Below are positions 7,913 to 17,500 of a DNA stretch of 64,000 bases, one piece after another. This DNA comes from Streptomyces sp. NBC_00690 (GTDB lineage Bacteria; Actinomycetota; Actinomycetes; Streptomycetales; Streptomycetaceae), in NCBI RefSeq assembly GCF_036226685.1, contig NZ_CP109009.1, positions 4,278,001 through 4,342,000 on the forward strand, written 5' to 3'. The position numbers were made by a program, and so were the translations under genes. Every line of letters begins with the position of its first letter. Within the stretch, counting starts at the first letter, position 1. The notes under the pieces are model-generated. The model saw nothing but the letters and a program-made list of their open reading frames with translations. It was not told the origin of the DNA and searched no databases.

Positions 7913-10900
7913 TCAGCCGCTGGCCGTGGCGAGCTGCGCCCCCAACCGATCCGCGGCCCGCTCCCGCTCCGACATCCGCAGCAGCGGCCCGTCCACCGAA
8001 AGCAGTTCGGCATGGGTCCCGCGCTGCACCACTCGCCCCTCCGCGAGGACGATGATCTCGTCGACCTCTTCCAACCCGCGCAGCCGATGGGTGATCAGTA
8101 CGGTCGCCGATCCGCGCGCCGTCCGTCCCTCGGTGGCCGCCAACAGGTCCGCCGTCAGCGCGTCCGCGGTCGCCAGATCGAGGTGCTCGGCAGGCTCGTC
8201 GAGCACCAGCACCGGGAAGTCGGCCAGCAGCGCCCTCGCCAACGCCAGACGCTGGCGCTGGCCTCCGGAGAGCTGCGCCCCGTGCTCACCCACCAGGGTG
8301 CCGAGCCCCTGGGGCAGTCCGTCGACCCACTCCAGCAGTCGGGCCTGCGCCAGCGCCCGCCGCAGTTCATCGTCGTCGGCGTCCGTACGGGCGAGCCGAA
8401 GGTTCTCGCGTACCGAGCTGTCGAAGACATGGGCGTCCTGCGCACACAGCCCCACCAGCCGTCGGACGTCATCTCCTTCGATCGTCCCGGCATCGACACC
8501 GCCGAGGGTGTACGTCCCCTCCTCGGCGTCAAGGAACCGGAGCAGTAGCTGAGCGAGCGTGGTCTTGCCCGACCCCGACGGTCCGACGACGGCGACCCGC
8601 TTGCCCGGTGTGAGGGTCAGGTCGAGACCGTCGATCGCCGGGTGGTCCCCGTCCGCGTACCGTGCCCTCAGCCCACGCACTTCGAGAGGGAAGGCGGTCG
8701 TCGGCGCGGTCACGGGTGAGGACGGTTCCACTACGGGTACGGGGGCGTCCAGCACCTCGTACACCCGCTCCGCACTGCGCTTGACACGCTGTCGGTACTG
8801 CACGGCGAGCGGCAGTCCGGTCACCGCTTCGAACGCGGCGAGCGGGGTGAGGACGACGACCGCCAGGGCCACTCCGCTCAGCGTGCCGTCCCCGACCGCC
8901 CGTACACCGGCCATCGCGGCCACGACGACGGTCAATCCGCAGGCGAGCGCGGAGAGCCCACCGCCGACGGCAGTGGCGGCTGCGCCGCGCGAAGCGATCC
9001 GAGTGAGCTTCCCGTCGATCTCCCTGACCGCGGCGAGCCTGGTGTCCACCGCACCGGCAACGGTCAGTTCGGCCGTGCCGCGCAGGAGATCGACCACCCG
9101 GGTGGCGAGCGCACCGCGCACCGGGGCGAGTTGCCGTTCCGCCCGCCGTGCGATCAGTCCGCTGAGCAGTGGCACCGCGAGGCCGGCGAACAGAAGGCCC
9201 ACGGCCAGGGCCACACCCGCTTCCGGCACCAACCATGCGGTGAAGCCCACCGACCCGACACAGACGAGGACCGCGGAACCGGCGGGCAGCAGCCAGCGGA
9301 GCCAGTAGTCCTGGAGGGCGTCCACATCCGTGACCAGACGGGACAGGAGATCGCCGCGACGGCTGCGCCGCAGTCCGGCCGGTGCGATCGCCTCCAGCCT
9401 TCGATAGACCGAGATCCGCAGCTCGGCGAGCATGCGCAGGACGGCGTCGTGCGAGATGAGCCGCTCGGCGTACCGGAAGACCGCCCGACCGATACCGAAG
9501 GCGCGGGTCGCCGTCACCGCCATCATCAGATAGAGCACGGGAGGCTGTTCGGACGCCCGCGAGATGAGCCATCCGGAGACAGCCATGAGCCCCACCGCCG
9601 AGCCCAGGGCCAGACTGCCCAGCACCAGGGCGAGGCCGAAGCGCCCGCGCTGCCGTCCGGCAGCCTGCCGTACCCGGGTGAGGACGGAGACTCCGGGGCC
9701 AGAACTCTCGGCGAGCCGATATCCGTCGTCGGCCGCCGACGCTCCGAGTGCTTCCCAGTCCGTGACCCCGATCACGGTCCTGGTAGTGGTCGGCTGGGTG
9801 TCGCGGTCGTTCGTCACCGCCGGTCGACGGCACTCCACGGTGGGCTCTGCACTGCGCGTCAGGGTGACCACCCGGTCCGCCACGGCGAGCAGGGCCGGTC
9901 GGTGCACCACGAGGAGCACGGTCCGGCCGATCGACAGCCTCCTCACCGCATCGACAACAGCGGCTTCCGTCTCCCCGTCGAGCGCCGCGGTGGGCTCGTC
10001 GAGCAGCAGCAGGGGCCTGTCCGCGAGAAACGCCCTGGCCAGAGCGAGCCGCTGACGCTGACCGGCCGAAAGTCCGGCCCCGTCCTCGCCCAAGGCGGTC
10101 TCGATCCCCTGGGGCAGCGCGGTCACAAAACCATCCGCGCCCGCGTCCCTCAGGGCGTCCCGCACAGCACGGTCATCGGCGTCCGGACGGGCGAGCCTTA
10201 CGTTCTCGGCGATCGTGCCCGCAAAGAAGTAGGGACTCTGCGGCACCCAAGCGATCTGCTCACGCCAACGGCAGAGGTCCAGGTCCTGGAGATCGGTTCC
10301 ATCGATCCGTACGCGGCCCTCGGTCGGCTCCAGGAACCCGAGCACCACATCGAGCAGCGTGGACTTCCCGATGCCGCTCGGTCCCACGATGGCGACGGTC
10401 TCACCACTGTGGACATCGAGCGAGGTCGAATCCAGGGACGGTTCGCTGCGCCCGGGATGGCGTACGGTCACCGCCTCCAGTTCCAGCCGTGGTGCCAGAC
10501 CCACGGAGGGCCGGGCACCGCCCGAAGCCATCGACGCTTGCCCTGCTGGGCTGCCCCCGATGGGTTCATCTGGTCCGAGCGCTGCCCGCAGGGTCTGGGC
10601 GGGCACCTTCCGTGAGTCGCTCTTCGCGGACCGCGCGGGGTCGGTTTCCAGGACCTCGAAGATCTCCTCGGCAGCCGAGAGCCCTTCGGCAGCCGCGTGG
10701 TACTGCGTTCCCACCATGCGGATCGGCAGATATGCCTCGGGGGCCAGGACCAGGATGACCAGTCCGGTGTAGAGGTCCATGTCGCCGTGGACCAACCGCA
10801 TACCGATGGTGACGGCAACGAGGGCCACCGACAGGGTGGCGAGCAGTTCCAGGGCGAAGGAGGAGATGAACGCGATCCGCAGGGTTCGCACGGTGGCCCG

Positions 10901-11602
10901 GCGGTACTCGGAAGTAATGGTGCGGATGGACTCGGCCTGGGCCTTGGCCCGACCGAAGATCTTGAGGGTGGGCAGCCCGGCGACCACGTCGAGGAAGTGG
11001 CCCGATAGCCGGGACAGCAACCGCCACTGGCGATCCATCCGCGTCTGGGTCGCCATCCCGATCAGCACCATGAAGAGCGGGATCAGCGGCAGGGTCACCA
11101 CGATGATGGCGGCGGAAACCCAGTCCTCGGTGACGATCCTCGCCAGTACCGCGAGGGGGACCACGACCGCGAGCCCCAACTGCGGGAGATAGCGGGAGAA
11201 GTAGTCATCCAGCGCATCAACCCCACGGGTGGCGAGGGCGGCCAGTGATCCCGTGCGTTGGCGGCTGAGCCAGCCCGGGCCGAGTTCCACGGCCCGGGCC
11301 AGCAGTCGACCTCGCAGCTCCGATTTCACGGCTGCACTGGCCCGGTGGGCAGCGAGTTCCGTCAACCAGGAGACAAGCGCCCGACCAACGGCGACCCCCG
11401 CCAGAAGTAGCAGCGGTGTCGTCAGATCGGAGACGGAAAGCCCCTGTTGGAAGGCTCCGACCACCACTTCGGCGATGAGCATCGCCTGGGCGACGACCAG
11501 CGCCGCCCCAACGAGTCCCAGCAGTACGACTGCGAGAAGGAAGAGCCGGGTGGCCCGGGCATATCGGAGCAGGCGCGGATCGATCGGTTTCACGTGAAAC
11601 AT
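7913..11602 (-). CDS. cydDC: Fused CydD-CydC ABC exporter for cytochrome bd assembly
   Basis: A single 1229-residue protein joins two half-transporters, CydD-like then CydC-like, that export thiols or are needed to assemble cytochrome bd. Each half has a six-helix membrane domain and an ATPase. The first has Walker A GPSGIGKST and signature LSAGQRQR; the second has GPSGSGKTT and LSGGQRQR, each followed by a Walker B ending in DEP. The linker at about 560-660 is poorly conserved. It starts 6 bp after cydB. The first codons ATG TTT CAC GTG AAA C are a parS site (11587-11600), so the protein begins MFHVKP. SD-like GGGGG lies just upstream. Confidence 0.95.
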   Translation of the reverse strand: MFHVKPIDPRLLRYARATRLFLLAVVLLGLVGAALVVAQAMLIAEVVVGAFQQGLSVSDLTTPLLLLAGVAVGRALVSWLTELAAHRASAAVKSELRGRLLARAVELGPGWLSRQRTGSLAALATRGVDALDDYFSRYLPQLGLAVVVPLAVLARIVTEDWVSAAIIVVTLPLIPLFMVLIGMATQTRMDRQWRLLSRLSGHFLDVVAGLPTLKIFGRAKAQAESIRTITSEYRRATVRTLRIAFISSFALELLATLSVALVAVTIGMRLVHGDMDLYTGLVILVLAPEAYLPIRMVGTQYHAAAEGLSAAEEIFEVLETDPARSAKSDSRKVPAQTLRAALGPDEPIGGSPAGQASMASGGARPSVGLAPRLELEAVTVRHPGRSEPSLDSTSLDVHSGETVAIVGPSGIGKSTLLDVVLGFLEPTEGRVRIDGTDLQDLDLCRWREQIAWVPQSPYFFAGTIAENVRLARPDADDRAVRDALRDAGADGFVTALPQGIETALGEDGAGLSAGQRQRLALARAFLADRPLLLLDEPTAALDGETEAAVVDAVRRLSIGRTVLLVVHRPALLAVADRVVTLTRSAEPTVECRRPAVTNDRDTQPTTTRTVIGVTDWEALGASAADDGYRLAESSGPGVSVLTRVRQAAGRQRGRFGLALVLGSLALGSAVGLMAVSGWLISRASEQPPVLYLMMAVTATRAFGIGRAVFRYAERLISHDAVLRMLAELRISVYRRLEAIAPAGLRRSRRGDLLSRLVTDVDALQDYWLRWLLPAGSAVLVCVGSVGFTAWLVPEAGVALAVGLLFAGLAVPLLSGLIARRAERQLAPVRGALATRVVDLLRGTAELTVAGAVDTRLAAVREIDGKLTRIASRGAAATAVGGGLSALACGLTVVVAAMAGVRAVGDGTLSGVALAVVVLTPLAAFEAVTGLPLAVQYRQRVKRSAERVYEVLDAPVPVVEPSSPVTAPTTAFPLEVRGLRARYADGDHPAIDGLDLTLTPGKRVAVVGPSGSGKTTLAQLLLRFLDAEEGTYTLGGVDAGTIEGDDVRRLVGLCAQDAHVFDSSVRENLRLARTDADDDELRRALAQARLLEWVDGLPQGLGTLVGEHGAQLSGGQRQRLALARALLADFPVLVLDEPAEHLDLATADALTADLLAATEGRTARGSATVLITHRLRGLEEVDEIIVLAEGRVVQRGTHAELLSVDGPLLRMSERERAADRLGAQLATASG
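11587..11600. promoter_or_regulatory. parS: parS site (ParB binding) over the cydDC start codon
   Basis: Perfect GTTTCACGTGAAAC, matching 15 of 16 positions of the extended TGTTTCACGTGAAACA. It begins within the cydDC start codon and lies inside the cyd operon. Confidence 0.92.
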
Positions 11603-11608
11603 CCCCCA

Positions 11609-12610
11609 CTAGTGGGCATCGGCGATGTGCTGCGTACCGATGCGCTTGCGGAACACCCAGTACGTCCAGCCCTGGTAGAGCAGGACGACCGGGGTGGCGA
11701 TACCCGCACACCAGGTCATGATCTTGAGGGTGTAGGGGGTCGAGGAAGCGTTGGTGACCGTCAGGCTCCAGGCGTCGTTCAGCGTGGAGGGCATGACGTT
11801 CGGGAACAGCGTCAGGAACAACATCGCCACCGCGGCGATGATCGTCACCCCCGAGAAGGCGAACGACCAGCCCTCGCGACCCCTTTGGTTCGCCGCGATG
11901 GCCGCTACCAGCGCCACCACCGCAATGACCATCGCCACCAGGCTCGTACCGTCGCCGTGGTTCAGCTGGGTCCAGATCAGAAACCCGAGTGCCAGTACGG
12001 CGGTGGCCAGACCCAGCTTCAGGGCGAGGGCGCGTGCCCTGGTCCTGATGTCCCCGACCGTCTTCAGTGCGACGAAGACCGCCCCGTGGAAGGTGAAGAG
12101 GGACAGGGTCACCAGCCCGCCGAGCAGCGAGTACGGGTTGAGCAGATCGAAGAAGTTGCCCACGTACTCCATCTCGGCGTCGATCTTGACGCCCCGCACG
12201 ATGTTGCCGAAGGCGACGCCCCAGAGGAAGGCCGGGATCAGGGAGGTCCAGAAGATGGCGTTTTCCCAGTTGGTCTGCCAACGGTCCTCCGGCCGCTTGT
12301 GCCGGTACTCGAAGGACACTCCGCGCACGATCAGACAGACCAGGATGATCAACAGCGGTAGATAGAAGCCGGAGAAGAGGGTGGCGTACCAATCCGGGAA
12401 GGCAGCGAAGGTGGCACCACCCGCGGACAGCAGCCAGACCTCGTTGCCGTCCCAGACGGGGCCGATGGTGTTGATCAGCACCCGCCGCTCACGTCGATCG
12501 CGGGCCAGCAGTTTGGTGAGGACCCCGACCCCGAAATCGAACCCTTCGAGGAAGAAGTAGCCGATCCAAAGGACGGCGATCAGGACGAACCAGACGTCGT
12601 GGAGTTCCAT
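11609..12610 (-). CDS. cydB: Cytochrome bd ubiquinol/menaquinol oxidase subunit II
   Basis: CydB, 333 residues, is the second membrane subunit of the high-affinity terminal oxidase. It begins MELHDVWFVLIAVLWIGYFF with the conserved FLEGFDFGVG segment and the GPVWDGNEVWLL motif in the first loop. About eight membrane helices are visible. It lies 22 bp after cydA and 6 bp before cydDC, so the three genes form one operon. Confidence 0.97.
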   Translation of the reverse strand: MELHDVWFVLIAVLWIGYFFLEGFDFGVGVLTKLLARDRRERRVLINTIGPVWDGNEVWLLSAGGATFAAFPDWYATLFSGFYLPLLIILVCLIVRGVSFEYRHKRPEDRWQTNWENAIFWTSLIPAFLWGVAFGNIVRGVKIDAEMEYVGNFFDLLNPYSLLGGLVTLSLFTFHGAVFVALKTVGDIRTRARALALKLGLATAVLALGFLIWTQLNHGDGTSLVAMVIAVVALVAAIAANQRGREGWSFAFSGVTIIAAVAMLFLTLFPNVMPSTLNDAWSLTVTNASSTPYTLKIMTWCAGIATPVVLLYQGWTYWVFRKRIGTQHIADAH

Positions 12611-12632
12611 GCCTCAGCAGCTCCTCAGGGCC

Positions 12633-14141
12633 TCAGTACGAGAAGGCCATCGGACGATCGGCGTCACGGTCATCGCCGCCGATCTTGGTGGGCGGGTTGA
12701 GGTCGGCCTCGGTCAGCTCGGGCGGCCCGAGCTTGATGTACTTGACCAACAACTTGACCTCGATGACGGCGAGGATCGCGTAGAGCAGGGTGAAGCCGAT
12801 CATGGAGGTGAGGACCTCGCCCTGGGACACTCCGGGGGAGACCGCGTCCTTGGTCCGCAGGACTCCGTACACGACCCAGGGCTGACGCCCCATCTCGGTG
12901 AAGATCCAGCCCCAGGACGTGGCGATCAGCGGGAAGGTCATGGTCCAGAGCGCGATCTTCCAGTACCAGTTGCTGAATCGGGCACCCAGCGGCTTCTTGC
13001 GGAAGAGCACCAGATTCGGCACCTCCTCCTCACCAGTCCGCAGTGCTTCGGGAAGCAGGAACCGCTTGCGGGTGAGCCAGAGCCCCAGCAGTCCGACGGT
13101 GACGGACGCCATGCCGAAGCCGATCATCCAGCGGAATCCCCAGTACGCGATGGGGATGTTGGGCCGGTAGTCGCCGGGCCCGAACTTCTCCTGCTCCGCC
13201 TTGTTCACATCGTTGATACCGGGGACGAACGAGTCGAAGTCGCCGTTGGCGAGGAACGACAGCAACCCGGGGATCTCTATGGCGACCTTGTTGTGGCCTT
13301 CGTCCACATCGCCGTAGGCGAAGATCGAGAAGGGCGCGGGGGCCTCTCCCTCCCACAGGGCCTCGGCCGCCGCCATCTTCATCGGCTGCTGCCGGAACAT
13401 GACCTTGCCGAGGACATCGCCGCTGATCGCGGTGAAGACACCGGCGATGATCAGGGTGACCAGTCCCAGGCGCAGCGAGGTCCGCATCACGGGGATGTGC
13501 TTCTTGCGTGCCAGGTGGTAGGCCGCGATGCCGACCATGAACGCACCGCCGACCACGAAGGCCGCCGTGATGGTGTGGAAGAACTGGGCGAGGGCGGTGT
13601 CCTGGCTGAGGACACGCCAGAAGTCGGTCAGTTCGGCCCGTCCGCGCTCCTCGTTGATGCGGTACCCGACCGGGTGCTGCATCCAGGAGTTGGCGGCCAG
13701 GATGAAGTACGCGGACAGGACGGTGCCGATGGAGACCATCCAGATGCAGGCCAGATGGATCCTCTTCGGGAGCTTGTCCCAACCGAAGATCCACAGCCCG
13801 ATGAAGGTGGACTCGAAGAAGAACGCGATCAGCGCTTCGAAGGCGAGCGGGGCGCCGAAGATATCGCCGACGAAGCGGGAGTAGTCCGACCAGTTCATTC
13901 CGAACTGGAACTCCTGCACGATGCCGGTGACGACACCCATGGCGATGTTGATCAGGAAGAGTTTCCCCCAGAACTTCGTGGCCTTGAGGTACTTCTCGTT
14001 CTCCGTCCGCACCCAGGCGGTCTGGAGGCCCGCCGTGAGGGCGGCCAGGGAGATCGTCAGGGGAACGAAGAGAAAGTGGTAGACGGTGGTGATGCCGAAC
14101 TGCCATCGCGCCAACGTCTCCGGCGCCAGAGCCAAGTCCAC
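12633..14141 (-). CDS. cydA: Cytochrome bd oxidase subunit I
   Basis: CydA, 502 residues, carries the three hemes and the quinol site of the bd oxidase. It starts with GTG at 14141, after AAGGAG 8 nt upstream. His22 in FGITTVYHFLFVPLTI matches the high-spin heme ligand of E. coli CydA (His19). Conserved blocks GVVTGIVQEFQFGMNW, FFFESTFIG and GRQPWVVYG (quinol/heme region) are present. It is the first gene of cydA-cydB-cydDC. A Rex operator lies 82-98 bp upstream, so expression should rise when NADH/NAD is high, for example under oxygen limitation. Confidence 0.97.
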   Translation of the reverse strand: MDLALAPETLARWQFGITTVYHFLFVPLTISLAALTAGLQTAWVRTENEKYLKATKFWGKLFLINIAMGVVTGIVQEFQFGMNWSDYSRFVGDIFGAPLAFEALIAFFFESTFIGLWIFGWDKLPKRIHLACIWMVSIGTVLSAYFILAANSWMQHPVGYRINEERGRAELTDFWRVLSQDTALAQFFHTITAAFVVGGAFMVGIAAYHLARKKHIPVMRTSLRLGLVTLIIAGVFTAISGDVLGKVMFRQQPMKMAAAEALWEGEAPAPFSIFAYGDVDEGHNKVAIEIPGLLSFLANGDFDSFVPGINDVNKAEQEKFGPGDYRPNIPIAYWGFRWMIGFGMASVTVGLLGLWLTRKRFLLPEALRTGEEEVPNLVLFRKKPLGARFSNWYWKIALWTMTFPLIATSWGWIFTEMGRQPWVVYGVLRTKDAVSPGVSQGEVLTSMIGFTLLYAILAVIEVKLLVKYIKLGPPELTEADLNPPTKIGGDDRDADRPMAFSY

Positions 14142-14223
14142 GTCGTCATCTCCTTACATCGACGAGGTCGTGCGGCAGTTTGCCCGATTAATCCCATCTA
14201 TCGCGGGATGAACAGGACACGCT

Positions 14224-14239
14224 TGTGAACGCGTTCACA
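14224..14239. promoter_or_regulatory. Rex operator (ROP) of the cyd operon
   Basis: TGTGAACGCGTTCACA is a perfect match to the published S. coelicolor Rex consensus TGTGAACNNNTTCACA. On the minus strand a possible promoter reads TTGGTG, 16 bp, CATAAT (-10 at 14249-14254), so the operator would lie at or just after the transcription start. That position is suited to repression. Confidence 0.88.
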
Positions 14240-14597
14240 TTCACAAGGATTATGACTCATACGAAAACCGCACCAATGCCCGGGGGTCCTCTTCCCGACA
14301 ATCCGGCCGGGTCGCCATACGGACCCCCCAATGGAGCCCTTGGGGCGCCTGGGCCGAACGGCTCAGGAGGGGCCATACGCACCGACTGCGGGAGGGGCCG
14401 GTGGGGCCCAAGGTGTACCCGGGGCACGTGCGGAGCAGGGCACCCCGGCACATGAGTCCCACCTCGACCTGGCAAATCACCCGATAATGCCTCATGAAGG
14501 TGCCGTCGATGTCTCCAACCTCACAGCGCGGACCGTCGGGGCGGGCCACGACCGGAGGGTTCGCCAGGGCATTCCTGCGGGCGCTGCGGACGAAGAA

Positions 14598-14628
14598 CTG
14601 CCCCGGACCGAGAACCGGTCCGGGGCAG
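14598..14628 (-). terminator. Terminator of hisC
   Basis: A perfect 13-bp stem (14598-14610 with 14616-14628) and 5-nt loop lie about 90 bp after the hisC stop. Confidence 0.7.
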
Positions 14629-14716
14629 CACGATCAAGGAGCGAGGGCGGAATCAACACCGGGGGCACACAAGGCCGAGCGCCTTCCCGACGTACTACCA
14701 CCGGCCGCAGCGGGCC

Positions 14717-15796
14717 CTAAAGAGTCTTGCGGAACTCCTCGGCCGTCCGCAGCAGCAGGTCATTGGCCTCGCATTCGCCAATGGTGATGCGGGTGCCCTC
14801 CCCCGCGAACGGCCGCACGACCACTCCGGCCTTCTCGCACGCGGCGGCGAAGTCGAGCGTCCGATCCCCCAGTCGCAACCACACGAAGTTCGCCTGGGTC
14901 TCGGGAACGGTCCACCCCTGCCCCACCAGCCCCTCATGGACCCGAGCACGCTCCGAGACCAGCGAGCCGACCCGGCCGAGCAACTCGTCCTCGGCCCGCA
15001 GGGACGCCACGGCCGCGTCCTGCGCCAACTGGCTCACGCCGAACGGAACCGCCGTCTTCCGCAGCGCCGCGGCCACCGGCTCATGTGCGATGGCGAACCC
15101 CACGCGCAGCCCGGCCAGCCCGTACGCCTTGGAGAACGTCCGGAGCACCGCCACATTGGGGCGGTCTCGGTAGATCTCGATGCCGTCGGGCACATCGGCG
15201 TCGCGGATGAACTCCCGGTACGCCTCGTCCAGAACCACCAGCACATCGGACGGCACCCGGTCCAAGAACCGCTCCAGCTCCGCGCGGCGGACGACCGTAC
15301 CGGTCGGATTGTTGGGGTTGCAGACGAAAATGAGCCTGGTCCGTTCGGTGACGGCAGCGGCCATCGCCTCCAGATCGTGCACATCGCCCGAGGTCAGCGG
15401 CACCTGCACCGACTTCGCACCGCTGATCTGGGTGATGATCGGATAAGCCTCGAAGGACCGCCAGGCGTACATGACCTCGTCGCCCGGGCCCGAGGTCGAC
15501 TGCACCAGCGACTGGGCGACGCCCACCGACCCCGTACCGGTGGCCAGATGCTCCAGCGGCACGGCGAAACGGTCCGCCAACTCGTTCATCAGACCGGTAC
15601 AGGCCATGTCGGGGTAGCGGTTGAAGCCCTGTGCCGCGGCGATCGCCGTCTCCATCACTCCCGGCAGCGGCGGATAGGGGTTCTCATTGGACGACAGCTT
15701 GTACGCGGCCGGGCCGCCGGCCGCGGCTGGCTTGCCGGGCTTGTAGGTGGGAATGCCGTCCAGCTCGGCGCGCAGCTTGGGACTCGTCTCGCTCAC
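14717..15796 (-). CDS. hisC: Histidinol-phosphate / aromatic aminotransferase
   Basis: A PLP-dependent fold type I aminotransferase of 359 residues. Visible motifs are [15 protein letters not shown], the phosphate-binding TGSVGVAQ region, NPNNPTGT, the aspartate strand [10 protein letters not shown] and the PLP lysine in [18 protein letters not shown]. It could act in histidine synthesis or as an aromatic amino acid aminotransferase. It is not in a his operon here, so it may be a second copy (hisC2/pat type). The GTG at 15796 is chosen because GAGGAGGA lies 6-7 nt upstream. An upstream in-frame ATG at 15895 would add 33 unconserved residues. Confidence 0.9.
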   Translation of the reverse strand: MSETSPKLRAELDGIPTYKPGKPAAAGGPAAYKLSSNENPYPPLPGVMETAIAAAQGFNRYPDMACTGLMNELADRFAVPLEHLATGTGSVGVAQSLVQSTSGPGDEVMYAWRSFEAYPIITQISGAKSVQVPLTSGDVHDLEAMAAAVTERTRLIFVCNPNNPTGTVVRRAELERFLDRVPSDVLVVLDEAYREFIRDADVPDGIEIYRDRPNVAVLRTFSKAYGLAGLRVGFAIAHEPVAAALRKTAVPFGVSQLAQDAAVASLRAEDELLGRVGSLVSERARVHEGLVGQGWTVPETQANFVWLRLGDRTLDFAAACEKAGVVVRPFAGEGTRITIGECEANDLLLRTAEEFRKTL

Positions 15797-16213
15797 CGCA
15801 GGTCCTCCTCGACCGTCCGTCACCGCGGGCAACAGCCCTTCCGTCACCGCGGCGACCACACTCCGGAACCAGCATTTCGGATACTCCGGAACCAATGCTC
15901 CTCACCCTATGAGGATTCCGGCCCGGAGCGTATGGGCGGAGTACGGAAATGGGGGGAGCGCTCGCTTCCATGGCGTACGCCGGTGGCTCACTCCGTGGCG
16001 CGCATCCCCCGTAGAGGTGAGTTGAGACCTCTTCGAAACATCGACCACCCGCTAGGTCAATAGCGTAAGACACCCGAAATGGCGTAGGCACAACGTGTAA
16101 CTTCCTTACATTTCAAGGCAGTTGATGCGTTATGATCATGCATAAACGTGCCTGTCAACGACTGAATATGCGACCAGTCCAACCGCCCACGCGAGCCCTA
16201 CTATCGGCTCGCC
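15797..16213. other. Divergent promoter region between hisC and the LacI gene
   Basis: Within this 417-bp gap an 11-bp direct repeat ACTCCGGAACC occurs at 15860 and 15883. An AT-richer stretch at 16090-16145 contains the inverted repeat TGTAA-CTTCC-TTACA (16096-16110) and a loosely palindromic TTATGATCATGCATAA. These are plausible LacI-family operator candidates but unproven. No gene is supported here. Confidence 0.4.
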
Positions 16214-17326
16214 ATGACAGCAGCAGGGAAGCACCAGGTGAGCCGGACGGACACATCCCGCCGGGGGAGCCGGCAAAGTCGGGCGGGCATCCGAGACGTC
16301 GCCGCCGCAGCCGGTGTCTCCATCACGACTGTCTCGGATGCGCTCAACGGAAAAGGGCGACTACCGGACGCCACCCGCAGACATGTCCGAGAGGTCGCCG
16401 ATCGACTGGGTTACCGCCCATCGGCAGCGGCCCGCACTCTACGCACCGGAAAGTCGGGGCTCATCGGCCTGACGGTGACGACGTACGGGGATGAACCTTT
16501 CACCTTCACCGAGTTCGCGTACTTCGCCGAGATGGCGAGAGCCGCCACTTCGGCGGCTCTGGCACGCGGATACGCCTTGGTGATCCTCCCCGCCACCTCT
16601 CGTCACGACGTCTGGTCGAACGTCGCCCTCGACGGCACCGTCGTCATCGATCCATCGGACCACGATCCCGTCGTGACCGAGCTGGTCCGCCAGGGCCTGC
16701 CCGTCGTCTCGGACGGACGCCCGGCGGGTACGTTGCCCGTCACCGCCTGGGTGGACAACGACCATGAAGCCGCCGTACTCGACCTACTCGACCATCTGGC
16801 GGACGCAGGCGCCCGCCGGATCGGACTTCTGACCGGTACCACCACGGATACGTACACGCGCCTCTCCACAACCGCGTACCTGAACTGGTGCGAACGGGTG
16901 GGCCAGGATCCCGTCTACGAGTCCTACCCGGCACACGATCCGTGTGCCGGAGCCGTCGCAGCCGATCGGCTGCTCGCCCGACCGGACCGCCCCGACGCCG
17001 TGTACGGGCTCTTCGACCCCAACGGCACCGATCTGCTCGCCGCCGCCCGTCGCTACGGGCTGCGGGTACCCGAAGATCTTCTTCTCGTCTGTTGCAGCGA
17101 GTCAACCGTCTACGCCACCACCGAACCACCCATCACCACCCTCTCGCTCAAGCCGCGCAGAATCGGCACAGCAGTCGTCCAGCTACTCATCGACGCCATC
17201 GAGGGAATCAACGAGGACCGACCGGTCGAGCAGGTAATACCGACCGAACTGATCGTTCGGACCTCCTCGCAGCGCCGCTCCCCCCGAACGACGGTGAGTG
17301 CCCCCCGCTCGCCTTCTTCGGAATAG
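16214..17326 (+). CDS. LacI family transcriptional regulator
   Basis: A repressor-type regulator of 370 residues. The N-terminal LacI helix-turn-helix at about residues 24-70 reads IRDVAAAAGVSITTVSDALN, followed by the hinge helix RPSAAARTLRTG. The rest is a periplasmic-binding-protein-like sensor domain, with VVIDPSD and the C-terminal TLSLKPRRIGTAVVQLLIDA typical of the family. The inducer is unknown. The ATG at 16214 has no clear ribosome site; a GTG at 16250 is possible. It is divergent from hisC and followed by a hairpin. Confidence 0.9.
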   Translation: MTAAGKHQVSRTDTSRRGSRQSRAGIRDVAAAAGVSITTVSDALNGKGRLPDATRRHVREVADRLGYRPSAAARTLRTGKSGLIGLTVTTYGDEPFTFTEFAYFAEMARAATSAALARGYALVILPATSRHDVWSNVALDGTVVIDPSDHDPVVTELVRQGLPVVSDGRPAGTLPVTAWVDNDHEAAVLDLLDHLADAGARRIGLLTGTTTDTYTRLSTTAYLNWCERVGQDPVYESYPAHDPCAGAVAADRLLARPDRPDAVYGLFDPNGTDLLAAARRYGLRVPEDLLLVCCSESTVYATTEPPITTLSLKPRRIGTAVVQLLIDAIEGINEDRPVEQVIPTELIVRTSSQRRSPRTTVSAPRSPSSE

Positions 17327-17359
17327 AACTCCTCAATCAGGACGAAACAACCGTCGTGT

Positions 17360-17388
17360 CAGGGGTGGGGACGGATTCACCACCCCTG
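17360..17388 (+). terminator. Hairpin after the LacI gene
   Basis: A 9-bp perfect stem, CAGGGGTGG paired with CCACCCCTG, has an 11-nt loop. It lies 34 bp after the stop codon. Confidence 0.5.
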
Positions 17389-17500
17389 GTGCGTCACAGA
17401 GCGCGGACCTCATTCCTATGATGGGCGCACGACACCGCGGACCACCCTGACCAGGCTGGGCCGAGAGGTGAACGGCGGCGCGACGGTGGTGGAGGGGTCG

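Larger units (their letters stand above)
14142..14716. other. Intergenic region between cydA and hisC
   Basis: This 575-bp stretch holds the cyd leader and promoter, the Rex operator and the hisC terminator. The part from about 14290 to 14590 shows nothing I can support. The open frames there have no start signals or family resemblance. Confidence 0.6.

Noticed and set aside
12609..14228. A 539-codon plus-strand open frame across cydA
   Set aside because: It is a shadow of cydA. The composition is Gln/Asp/Gly/Leu noise without a recognisable domain.
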